A stretch of 64,000 nt of DNA from Ichthyophis bannanicus (taxonomy: Eukaryota; Chordata; Amphibia; Gymnophiona; Ichthyophiidae): positions 434,001 to 498,000 of the forward strand of contig JAWIIG010000038.1 of assembly GCA_033557465.1 (NCBI GenBank), read 5' to 3'. The notes under the pieces were generated by a model. The model was not told the DNA's origin and ran no database searches. It saw only the letters and a program-made list of their open reading frames with translations. The translations under genes and the position numbers were made by a program. Positions 33,282-41,300 of the stretch are shown in pieces; within the stretch, counting starts at the first letter, position 1; the number at the start of each line of letters is the position of its first letter.

Positions 33282-33644
33282 CCCATATGTGAGGACTTAT
33301 TCCTGCTTGTTCCTGGAGATAGCACAGTTACTTATCTGTAACAGGTGATCTCTGGGAACAGCAGGAATTAGTCCTCACAACCCACCCACCTCCCCTAGGA
33401 GTTGTATCTCTCTCTCTTTCCTTTCCTCTCTCTATTGTCTCAGCTTTAAACTCGAACTGAGGAGAGTTGGTCAGGAAGGCGGGAAGGCAGCGCGCATGCG
33501 CAGTGGGAGGCCCCAAAAGCTTTCCTTCTGGGAAGCTGTGGAGCTTTCCCGCGCGGGCTCCGTCGGTACCAACGTACCCATATGTGAGGACTAATTCCTG
33601 CTGTTCCCAGAGATCACCTGTTACAGGTAAGTAACTGTGCTTTC
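33282..33644. repeat. Internal complementary region and right ITR of DIRS element 3
   Basis: The internal complementary region (33282-33379) has the joint GGAGATAGCACAGTTACTTA. The right inverted repeat (33455-33617) mirrors 30256-30416 almost base for base and includes GCGCGCATGCGCAGTGG. The terminal extension reads CAGGTAAGTAACTGTGCTTTC. Confidence 0.87.
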
Positions 33645-33689
33645 ATTTACCTCTCTTTTTTTTTCTTGCTTTATGTATATTGTCTGTGT

Positions 33690-33790
33690 GTGGGGGTTTT
33701 TTTGTGTATGTTTTATTTTAATCATTGTAAACTGCCTTGATACATGTGAAGGGCAGTATAGAAAATTTTACAATAAACATAAAGAGCAAC
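33690..33790 (+). mobile_element. LINE 3' tail fragment
   Basis: It reads TTGTAAACTGCCTTGATACA then GGGCAGTATAGAAAATTTTA and CAATAAACAT, the recurrent 3' UTR box of the L2/CR1-type LINEs in this window. Confidence 0.55.
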
Positions 33791-33925
33791 AGCAAAAAGT
33801 GCCACAACCTCTAGAGAATCCAGCCTTCTCCAGGACTAATATGTGTACTAGGACTTTGCTGTACCCAGCTGTATTTCTAATGTATTGCACGACATGCTGA
33901 GGGAAAGTGGACAAAGATGGCTATG

Positions 33926-34260
33926 GGCCCGATATTCAAAGGACTTTGAGAATTATGCTCCTAAATTGGCCTTTTTGAAAATTTATTAGGACTGAGTGCC
34001 TAAATATTTTCTTGATTTCACTGAACTTCTAAATTTAAGCGCATAAAATGTGAATGGCAATGGGGCGGATTTAGGGTGGGGAAAAGAAGTTAGCAGCTTA
34101 GCACTGAGTTTTCAGCCTTAAGACACCTAAATTAGGTCCATAGATCTATGCAAATAGATGGCAGGCCTAAATTTAGCAGCATACATGTTATGCTCCAAAT
34201 TATGATGAATTTTCAGTTGAAAACTTAAGTTCCTAAGTGTGATTGAAAATAGGGCACAAA
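33926..34260. repeat. Foldback-type repeat beginning GGGCCCGATATTCAAAG
   Basis: It shares its terminal sequence with repeats at 47449-47898 and related copies near 42365-42785 and 48365-48745. Internally it is AT-rich with CCTAAATTTAG-type boxes. No ORF. The class is uncertain. Confidence 0.5.
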
Positions 34261-34362
34261 TTGAGGAATTCATTTTTTTTTAATTGGGCCCTATATTTTT
34301 TTCTGTATAATTTCTAGGGTTTGTTGTAAACATTTCTGTTGACATGTGTTAATTTATTGCAG

Positions 34363-34447
34363 CGTGTTTTGGGATCTATACTGTGCAGCTCCAGAACGAC
34401 GAGAAACCTGTGAACATTCAAGTGAGGCTAAAGCCTTCCATGATTAT
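34363..34447 (+). CDS. SSBP2: Internal exon of an SSBP-family gene, best match SSBP2
   Basis: An 85-bp exon is bounded by a pyrimidine-rich tract ending ATTGCAG and by the donor GTAAGT at 34448. Its first base completes a codon and the next 28 codons are open, including [14 protein letters not shown] and EAKAFHDY. This is the end of the LUFS/LisH-containing N-terminal domain of single-stranded-DNA-binding proteins SSBP2-4, roughly residues 70-97. That domain binds LDB1 in LIM-homeodomain complexes in the nucleus. From memory, SSBP2 has RRET where SSBP3 has RRDT and SSBP4 differs more. The phase fits: the preceding Cys codon TG|C is split at this boundary. The other two forward frames contain stops or no homology. 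No other exon of the gene was found in the window. Confidence 0.9.
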
Positions 34448-34895
34448 GTAAGTTAAGCTTTTCTTTGTGGCATCCTGTTATATTGAGAGGAAAGTGACTT
34501 TTGCAGCTGACGGGAAGTTCTGATGCTGTTTGCATCTTGGAGACATCAACCCTAGTGTAGCTGGAATTCGTTGCTTCTAGGTAGCATTAGCTTAGGAGGT
34601 TGTGTTGATAGAGCATAACTGAGGTAAAATAAACAGGAGCTGAAAAGTTATCTTCAGCAGTTTTGTGTTATAGTAGTAATGCCAACTAGTGACTGCATGG
34701 TGTTTGAGGATCAACTTGGTAGTAATAATTTCTCATAGAAAATAGTGTTGATCTGTGTTTAATGTGATTTGTTCTTGAAGAGAATGGTTCCTCTCTATGT
34801 TTGTAATAGTTATTGTATTGTTATGAAATTAAACTTGCCGATGCCATTGGTGAGGATTGATTAATGTGGGTCCAGAGTGTCTTAGCTTTGCCTTC

Positions 34896-34957
34896 ATGGT
34901 GAGTTGTGCAAATAAGGGTCAACAAACAAGTTGTAGGTGTTACCTTTTTATTGGACT
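34896..34957. repeat. Left half of a terminal-inverted host repeat
   Basis: GTGCAAATAAGGGTCAACAA to TTTTTATTGGACTAA. Its inverse is at 41235-41296 (CTTGTTGACCCTCATTTGCAC). The repeat interior resumes at 41161 as TAATATATTTGTGACAAGCT, so DIRS element 4 split it. Confidence 0.7.
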
Positions 34958-35007
34958 AAAAAGTAATTAGACCTTACCTGCTAATTAATGTTCCTGAAGG
35001 AACGACA

Positions 35008-35122
35008 GTCCAGTCCCTTTACTTCTGGGTTGCGTAACCCTTCCAGCAGCTTGGAGGCTGAGCCCATCCTTTTTGAGGATGGTGCGGTATAAATACCACT
35101 GGCACCACCCACAGATCCCAGT
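35008..35122. repeat. Inverted terminal repeat of DIRS element 4 (3' side)
   Basis: It contains CCTTCCAGCAGCTTGGAGGC and GGTGCGGTATAAATACCACT. It is complementary to 41027-41142 with few mismatches. A terminal extension continues outward to 34958 (TAGACCTTACCTGCTAATTA). Confidence 0.88.
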
Positions 35123-35431
35123 AATCTAATGAAAAAGCAGACTTAACGAAAATTCAATTAATAGCCTATATAAAAATAACAACACAAACCACACAACTAA
35201 CTCTCTCAATGTTTCCCTTTTTTTTTTTTTTTTTTTTTTAAAGGGTCAAGGAGGAAAAAAAGGGGGGAGGGAAGGAGGAGGTTTACCTGAGTCTGACCGA
35301 GCCATCCTTCACCCTGGCCCGCTGGACCTGCACCAAGGGACCCCTCCACTTTGTCCTGGCCCTGAATTTGGTCCTCAGATCCTCACATATCCACTAGACC
35401 ATTACGCCAATCGAAGAACCGGGTGGGATCA

Positions 35432-35529
35432 GGGACTGGACTGTCGTTCCTTCAGGAACATTAATTAGCAGGTAAGGTCTAATTACTTTTTCCTTATCGT
35501 CACTCCAGTCCAGTCCCTTTACTTCTGGG
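35432..35529. repeat. Internal complementary region of DIRS element 4
   Basis: The first half (GGACTGGACTGTCGTTCC to CTAATTACTTTT) is the inverse of the terminus at 34958-35017. The second half (CCTTATCGTCACTCCAGTCC to CTTCTGG) is the inverse of the terminus at 41122-41157. The joint reads ACTTTTTCCTTATCG. Confidence 0.9.
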
Positions 35530-35544
35530 ATGTAACAGAGCAGT

Positions 35545-37335
35545 TCAAGCTTGGGTGGGATCCGTTATCCCAGACCGAAGTACCGCGTTCCCAAACCGAG
35601 AGTCAGCTGAACTCTGAACGTCCAGTCTGTAGTGTCTGGTAAAGGTATGCAGCGAGGACCACGTAGACGCCCTACAAATGTCCAGCGGCGGAACTAAGCT
35701 ATATTCTGCCCAAGAGGTAGCCTGCGCCCGAGTTGAATGAGCGCGCAGCCCCCCTGGAACCTGCTTCCCCTTGAGGATATAGGTGGAAGCAATAGCTTCC
35801 CTGATCCACCTGGAGATGGAAGCCTTGGCCGCCGCCTCCCCCTTGTGCGGCCCTCTAAACTGAATGAACAGACGGTCTGACTTTCGAAAAGGCACAGTGC
35901 GGGAGAGGTAACGCTTCAAGACTCTCTGAACGTCCAGAAGGCGCAGCTTCCTGTCCCTCCCCTCTTGCCCCTCCGCTGAAAACGACGGGAGCGTAACTGT
36001 CTGGTTCACATGAAAGGGGGACATGACCTTGGGCAAGAAAGAAGGTACCGTCCGTAAGACCACTTTATCCTTGAAGAATGAAAGAAAGGGGGGCTGGGAG
36101 GACAGTGCTTGAAGTTCGGAGACACGTCTGGCCGAGCAAATAGCGACCAGAAAAACCATCTTCAGTGTCAAATCCTTTAAAGAGGCTTCCTTTGGTGGCT
36201 CAAAAGGTTCCTTGGTCAAGGCATTTAGCACCAGGTTGGGATCCCAAGCGGGGATGACCGATCTCTGCTGAGGACGTAGACGCCTAACCGCTCTTAGGAA
36301 CCTGGACACGTCCGCGTGGGCCCCTAATAACTTTCCGCGGACCTTACCTCTATAGCAAGAGATGGCTGCCAACTGGACTCGTAAGGAACTGTGCGCTAGG
36401 CCTTTGTCAAAACCCACTTGCAAGAACTCCAGAACCTCCGGAACAGAGGCCGAAAGAGGTTTCCTCCGGTGCTCCGCACACCATGCTTTGAAGATGCGCC
36501 AAACTCTTACATAGGAGAGACAGGTCGAGTGCTTTCTAGCACTCAACAGAGTCGAGATTACCGATCCCGAATAACCCCGCTTCAGGAGCCGCGCCCTTTC
36601 AATAGCCAGGCCGTAAGCGAGAATCGATCCACATGAGGCATCCGAACCGGACCCTGCCTCAGCAGATCCCTTCTGCAGGGAAGCCGCCAAGGCCGGTCGG
36701 CGATCAACCTCACCAGGTCCGCATACCAGGGGCGGCGAGGCCAATCCGGAGCTATGAGGATTATCAAACCTTGGTGAGCCTCCACCCGCTGAAGAACCTT
36801 TCCGATGAGAGCCCATGGGGAGAACACATACAGGAGACCCTCTGAAGGCCACTTCTGGGCCAGAGCATCTAAGCCTTCGGACATCCTTTCCTTCCTTCGA
36901 CTGAAAAATCGGCTTACCTTGGCGGAAGAATACCATGCCATGAGATCCATGACTGGTGGGCCCCAAAGGGCTACTATCTGGTCGAAGACCTCCTGCTCCA
37001 GCTCCCACTCCCAGTGGTCTATCCTGAACCTGCTGAGGTAATCGGCCGTAATGTTGTCCGTGCCGGCCACGTGCTGAGCTGAAAGAGTCTCCAACCGGAC
37101 CTCGGCCCATTGTGCCGCCCTGGCGGTTGATGTAAGCCATCGTGGTGACATTGTCGGAGAGGACGCGAATTGCTCTTCGTAGCACTAAGGACTCGAGTGC
37201 CCTGAGCGCAAGGGCTACCGCCCGTAATTCCAGTCTGTTGATGGACCATTGTGACTCCAATGACGTCCAGCGTCCCTGGATGAACTGGTCCTCACAATGA
37301 GTTCCCCAGCCTGTTAGACTGGCATCCGTCGTCAA
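35545..37335 (-). CDS. DIRS tyrosine recombinase ORF (element 4), open over 596 codons
   Basis: The recombinase domain occupies about the last 330 residues, from LAYGLAIERARLLKRGYSG. Catalytic residues are all present: first Arg in CSARRVSELQAL, H-x-x-R as HSTR, and the nucleophile Tyr in FTRHYRLDVQ. The stop is at 35545. The N-terminal third first reads RNase H (TTDASLTGWGTHCED, LELRAVALALRAL). Then, after a likely one-base shift near YINRQGG, it reads the alternative Gly/Ser-rich frame, while true RNase H continues in the frame 36582-37151. The open frame may therefore start earlier or later than drawn. The enzyme would integrate circular DNA. Confidence 0.82.
   Translation of the reverse strand: MTTDASLTGWGTHCEDQFIQGRWTSLESQWSINRLELRAVALALRALESLVLRRAIRVLSDNVTTMAYINRQGGTMGRGPVGDSFSSARGRHGQHYGRLPQQVQDRPLGVGAGAGGLRPDSSPLGPTSHGSHGMVFFRQGKPIFQSKEGKDVRRLRCSGPEVAFRGSPVCVLPMGSHRKGSSAGGGSPRFDNPHSSGLASPPLVCGPGEVDRRPALAASLQKGSAEAGSGSDASCGSILAYGLAIERARLLKRGYSGSVISTLLSARKHSTCLSYVRVWRIFKAWCAEHRRKPLSASVPEVLEFLQVGFDKGLAHSSLRVQLAAISCYRGKVRGKLLGAHADVSRFLRAVRRLRPQQRSVIPAWDPNLVLNALTKEPFEPPKEASLKDLTLKMVFLVAICSARRVSELQALSSQPPFLSFFKDKVVLRTVPSFLPKVMSPFHVNQTVTLPSFSAEGQEGRDRKLRLLDVQRVLKRYLSRTVPFRKSDRLFIQFRGPHKGEAAAKASISRWIREAIASTYILKGKQVPGGLRAHSTRAQATSWAEYSLVPPLDICRASTWSSLHTFTRHYRLDVQSSADSRFGNAVLRSGITDPTQA
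36582..37151 (-). pseudogene. RNase H C-terminal part of DIRS element 4
   Basis: The reading frame overlaps the recombinase ORF in another frame. It includes ETLSAQHVAGTDNITADYLS (end of RNase H with the last Asp region), FDQIVALWGPPVMDLMAW and IILIAPDWPRRPWY, and ends at TAWLLKGRG. It is the family B equivalent of the RAWLLKA terminus in family A. The break from its N-terminal part near 37151 is a frameshift. Confidence 0.75.
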
Positions 37336-38359
37336 TAGTAACTACTGCGGAGGCTCGAGAGGCATCCCGCACTCCAGATTCCTTGGGCACTGCCACTACT
37401 GGAGGGCCTTCTTGGTTCGAGGAGCGCAGGGCAGCTGCATGGACAAAGGATGATGCTGATGGGACCAACGATGCAACAGGGCCCGCTGCAAGGGCCGCAT
37501 GTGAGCCCTGGCCCACGGAACTACCTCTATTGCTGCAGCCATGGTTCCCAGCAATTGAAGGTAATGCCACGCCGTAGGACTTCGCCTGCTCAGAAATTGC
37601 GTGACCAAGATCCTTAGGTCCCTTGATCTCATCTTGGACAGAAACACCCTGCCTCTGTTGGTGTCGAACCTCGCTCCGAGATACTCGAGCTCCTGGGAGG
37701 GCATCAACCTGCTCTTTACCCGATTGATGACCCACCCTAACTCTTCCAGAACTTGTACCACTCTGGCAGTGGCCGAGCGACTTTCCTCTTCTGACTTTGC
37801 CCGAATCAGCCAATCGTCCAGATAGGGATGTACTAGTATTCCCTCTCTTCGTAGGGCCGCAGCCACCACCACCATCACCTTGGTGAAAGTCCTTGGAGCC
37901 GTAGCTAGGCCGAAGGGCAGAGCCTGGAATTGAAAATGACCTCTTGGCACCGCGAATCTCAGGAACTGTTGATGGGACTTTCTGACTGGTATATGCAAAT
38001 AGGCTTCCGTCAAATCCAATGAAGTCAGGAACTCCCCGCTCCTTACGGCAACGATGACCGATCTTAGAGTTTCCATTCGGAAATGAGGCACTTTGAGACA
38101 GCGATTGACTTGCTTTAGATCCAGGATCGGGCGATAGGAGCCTTCCTTCTTTGGTACCATAAAATAAATCGAGTACCGACCGGAACCGCATTGGTCTGGT
38201 GGAACAGGGACCACAGTTCCGAGCGCTATGAGCCGTGAAAGAGTTGCCTCTATTGCCGTCTTCTTTACTGGAGAACCGCAGGGAGACTGAATAAAGGCTG
38301 GAAGTATTTGCTTTGCAAATTCGAGAGCCTAACCCTCTCGGATCACCTCCAGGACCCAT
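37292..38359 (-). other. Alternative open frame over RT (355 codons)
   Basis: This Gly/Ser/Arg-rich frame overlaps the RT domain completely in element 4. It has no recognised domain. Equivalent open alternative frames occur over RT/RNase H in elements 1 and 3, where they run into the recombinase. In DIRS elements the recombinase ORF is known to overlap the RT ORF, so this may be the recombinase's N-terminal extension. It could also be a by-product of codon composition. Confidence 0.45.
37396..38214 (-). pseudogene. DIRS reverse transcriptase palm (element 4)
   Basis: An open frame of 272 codons with the full RT core. It contains YFMVPKKEGSYRPILDLKQ near 38155, motif A SLDLTEAYLHIPV near 38000, FQALPFGLATAPRTFTK near 37900 and catalytic YLDDWLIRAKS near 37820. 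The thumb region contains LGTMAAAIEVVPWARAHMRP. The frame is lost near 37396, just before RNase H begins (TTDASL at 37335), so one small indel separates RT from RNase H. Otherwise it looks recently functional. Confidence 0.85.
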
Positions 38360-38446
38360 TGATCGGACGTGACCCGGGACCAGGCGGGAAGAAACTGCCT
38401 TAATCGACCCCCCACCGGCAGTCCGACCTCCTGGACCCCCGTTATC

Positions 38447-38884
38447 TCATTGCGGTTTTCTAGGCCCCGAGGAGGAGGAAGAGGTCCCAAAACCTCTGCC
38501 TGCTCCTCGAAACCCTCTGAAGCTTTGACTCCTTGAAGGGAAACGGCCCCTAGGAAAGGGGTTTGACCTGGCTGGACGAAACCTCCGAGCATCCCTTGGT
38601 TGGTTCCGCACCAGAGCTAGGGAGCGCCCTTGTTTCGGTCTGTCTTCCGGAAGCCTGCCTCCCTTAGATTCGCCAAGGTCCTTTACCAACTTATCTAAGT
38701 CCTCACCAAATAACAGCTTCCCTTTAAAAGGAAGACGACTCAGGCGTGCCTTTGAAGAGGCATCGGCCGCCCAATTACGTAGCCACAAATAACGCCTAGC
38801 TGCTACCACAGAGGCCATGTTCTTTGCCAGGCTCCTGATGAGGTCATACTGACTATCCGCCAGGTAGGCCGCCCCGGACTCCAA
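38447..38884 (-). pseudogene. DIRS family B gag, C-terminal part
   Basis: It contains QYDLIRSLAKNMASVVAARR, then LPFKGKLLFGEDLDKLVKDL, a segment also found in element 5 (KLIFGADLEKLVNDL). It ends in an Arg/Gly/Phe-rich tail (GRFPSRSQSFRGFRGAGRGF) suited to RNA binding. It is separated from the N-terminal part by the LINE tail at 38893-39102. Confidence 0.75.
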
Positions 38885-38892
38885 CCTAGCTG

Positions 38893-38924
<32 letters not shown>

Positions 38925-39102
38925 ATTTTTTATATACCGCACTATTCATCATCAGTGCGGTTTACATTGAAACAACAATATACCTGCCAATACATGACTG
39001 ATCTAGGTTTACAGATAACAGGGAAGATAAACTGGGTGTGAACTGGGGATAACTATCTACATAATTATGCATAATTATATATACATTGAATAGGTAGTAG
39101 CT
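38893..39102 (-). mobile_element. LINE/SINE 3' tail inserted in DIRS gag
   Basis: A (TTTA)n microsatellite at 38893-38922 is followed by ACATTTTTTATATACCGCAC and CAGTGCGGTTTACATTGAAA, the antisense L2-like 3' UTR box. Gag codons are readable on both sides (ENTQA and TARLESGAAY). Confidence 0.7.
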
Positions 39103-40163
39103 TGTGTGTTCTCTGCGGTACCTTCCGCTAGCTGAAGTTGCTGGGACCACCTCAAACAGGCCCGAGCCACCCAAGCACCCGACACAGAGGCCTGTAAGGC
39201 AAGAGCACTCACATCAAAGGCTTGCTTCAGCAGCGTATCCAATTTTCTATCTTGAGAGTCCCTCAGGGCCGCGCTGCCCTCGACCGGGATAGTTGTCTTT
39301 TTTGTCACAGCTGATACCGCCGCATCCACCCTGGGTGACTTCAGCAGTTCTTTGTCCGGTTCCGGCAAAGGGTATAGACGAGCCATAGACTGGACACCCC
39401 TCAAACTTGATTCTGGTTGATCCCATTCCTCCTGGATCATCTGACGCACCACCCTGTGGACAGGAAACACCTTCTGAGACCTCCTAATGGCTTGGATTAA
39501 AGGATCCTCCAATGCCTCCTCCTCTGCTGGAGTGTCCGAGGCCACATTGAGCACTTTCAGGGACTCATTGATTAATGCTGGGAGCTCCTCTCGACGAAAA
39601 ACTCGAATTATGCGTGACTGATCCTCCTCAGGGATCTCCCCCTCTTCGAGCTCCTCCTCATCTTCACCTAATTCTTTGTCCGAGCCCTCCTTTTCCAGAG
39701 TGCCCTGGGAAAGGGACGTGAGAGGCTCCTCGCTCATCAGCCTTGCGCGCTTGAGCGGTACCCCGGAGTCCTGGGTGCTTGCCCTCATTGGTCTGGCCAA
39801 TCTGCCTTCCATCGTCGTGCTCGACTCTCCTGCCCCAAGCCCCTGCTTGTGCATACAATAGGCCTGGATGAAATCTGGAGAGAAGAGGTCCCCGGCACCC
39901 CCCTCCCCAATGGAAGTGGAGGGGAGGGGCAGAGGCGGAGTGGGCAAATCCGAGGTAGCAGGCGGAGGGAAATGGGACCCTCCTTCCCCCTCCAGAGGGT
40001 CTCCTGACCCCTGAGAAGCTTGAGCCATGGACAAGTGAATTTCTTGTTCCACGGAAGTAGCCACTGCAGCACAATCCCTGCAGATCCCTGCTTCCGAGGA
40101 AGTACCCCTACGAGTGCCACAGGACGGGCACCGTGGCTTGCCAGTCATGTCCTTTTGAGGCAA
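39103..40163 (-). pseudogene. DIRS family B gag, N-terminal part
   Basis: It starts MPQKDMTGKPRCPSCG. CPSC...CRDC forms a C-x2-C-x12-C-x2-C zinc-binding candidate within residues 12-31. A Ser/Pro-rich linker, a highly acidic stretch (near 39620-39680, EDEEELEEGEIPEEDQ) and a helix-rich segment follow (ALIQAIRRSQKVFPVHRVVR-like, near 39490). The frame is open to the LINE tail. It is unrelated in sequence to family A gag except for the zinc module and general layout. Confidence 0.72.
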
Positions 40164-41026
40164 AAAACCTAGAATTACTGCTTCAATAACAGAATTAATA
40201 AAATTGCATTGACTTAATTCAAAAACTGCAGAAATTCAAATCGGGGAGGCAAATCAGCGTTCAATGCGCCCTCCCTTCCCCCAATCTGTTAAACCCCCAC
40301 AGCAAGGATTAGCAAAGAAAAACTTAAATTAAATTAAAATTAAAGTAAAGTAAATTAAATTAAATTAAATTAAAATTAACACCAAAAAAACAGCGTTTTA
40401 GTTCCCCCCCAGTACTTGCTGTTTAGATGCTCCTTCAGCGCGTTGTCCAGGCCAGAGGAAGCCAAACGCTCTCCGTTGGCTCACACGTGGTAGGCCGCAA
40501 CCACATGGAGCCTTAACCGGCGGTCGGCGCCTCTGCACTCCGCCGGTTATGACTTTGAGGCCGCCGCTTGACTCAGCGCTGGATTCTGGGTTCCGGAGCT
40601 GCCTAAACCGCCCCGCCGCTCCGGGAGCTGCAGCGTGAGGCCGTAAGATCGTGGGGAAGTTGCGGCGCCGCCTCAAGCGTTCAGCCACCCGGAGGGCTTC
40701 GGCGCGAGGCAGGGCAGGCCTTCGGGAAGGGTCTCGGGGTGCCGGCCGGCCTAGCAAGCGAGAGGAGATCTCTCCGGTCCTCCTCGCTGCTACAGGCAAA
40801 CCACCTCCTCCAGGTCTGAGAGCTCCGACGCTGAGGAGTAAGAGAAGGAAGGAGGAAGGGGGGGGGGGGAGAAAAATTTAAAGGCACAGCACCCAAAACG
40901 CTCAAATGCAATAGCAAAATAAATTAAAGTAAAGCAAATTAAATTAAATAAAGGAATCAAAACAAATAGAAGACTCTAGTAAGCCCTTGGCTTACGGAAC
41001 CCTCCAGCTGCTTGGAGGCTGAGAAT
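40164..41026 (-). promoter_or_regulatory. 5' UTR of DIRS element 4 with CpG-rich block
   Basis: 40400-40860 is GC- and CpG-rich, unlike the surrounding AT-rich intron, and is a promoter candidate. It is flanked by (AAATT)n-type runs at 40320-40385 and 40915-40965. Confidence 0.5.
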
Positions 41027-41160
41027 ACTGGGATCTGTGGGTGGTGCCAGTGGTATTTATACCGCACCATCCTCAAAAAGGATGGGCTCAGCCTCCAAGC
41101 TGCTGGAAGGGTTACGCAACCCAGAAGTAAATTGACTGGACTGGAGTGACGATAAGGAAT
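41027..41160. repeat. Inverted terminal repeat of DIRS element 4 (5' side)
   Basis: It mirrors 35008-35122 and ends GACTGGAGTGACGATAAGGA. The final bases occur in the internal complementary region as CCTTATCGTCACTCCAGTC. Confidence 0.88.
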
Positions 41161-41300
41161 GTAATATATTTGTGACAAGCTTTCTAGGGTTATCCTTTTT
41201 TCATCATGTCGTGTCAGAAATCACTCGAAAACATGCCACATTTAGCCCAGTGAAAAGATAACACCAACCACTTGCTTGTTGACCCTCATTTGCACATATT
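41161..41300. repeat. Right half of the terminal-inverted host repeat
   Basis: It continues the repeat cut at 34957 and ends with CTTGTTGACCCTCATTTGCAC, the inverse of 34896-34920. It carries a GGTTATCCTTTTTTCATCA motif. Confidence 0.65.

Larger units (their letters stand above)
30256..33644 (+). mobile_element. DIRS element 3 (family A), compact deletion derivative
   Basis: A complete short element of 3.39 kb: left inverted repeat 30256-30416, fused gag-recombinase frame, internal complementary region 33282-33379, right inverted repeat 33455-33617 and right extension to 33644. Compared with element 1 it lacks the second half of gag and nearly all of RT; the junction is near 31040. CpG sites in its inverted repeats are the best preserved of the family A copies, so it is probably the youngest. 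A 194-bp MITE at 32594-32787 interrupts the ORF. Confidence 0.88.
34958..41160 (-). mobile_element. DIRS element 4 (family B), complete, antisense to the host gene
   Basis: Reading on the minus strand from 41160: right-hand inverted repeat (41027-41142), CpG-rich 5' UTR, gag (40163-38447, split by a LINE tail), RT (38214-37396), RNase H (about 37335-36582), recombinase (to 35545), internal complementary region (35432-35529) and inverted repeat (35008-35122). The inverted repeats match over about 115 bp. There is no target duplication. It is the best preserved element in the window, only 0.5 kb downstream of the SSBP exon. Confidence 0.9.

Noticed and set aside
40398..40881. CpG-rich block as a host CpG-island promoter
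   Set aside because: It lies inside DIRS element 4 between its inverted repeat and gag, so an element promoter is the simpler reading.
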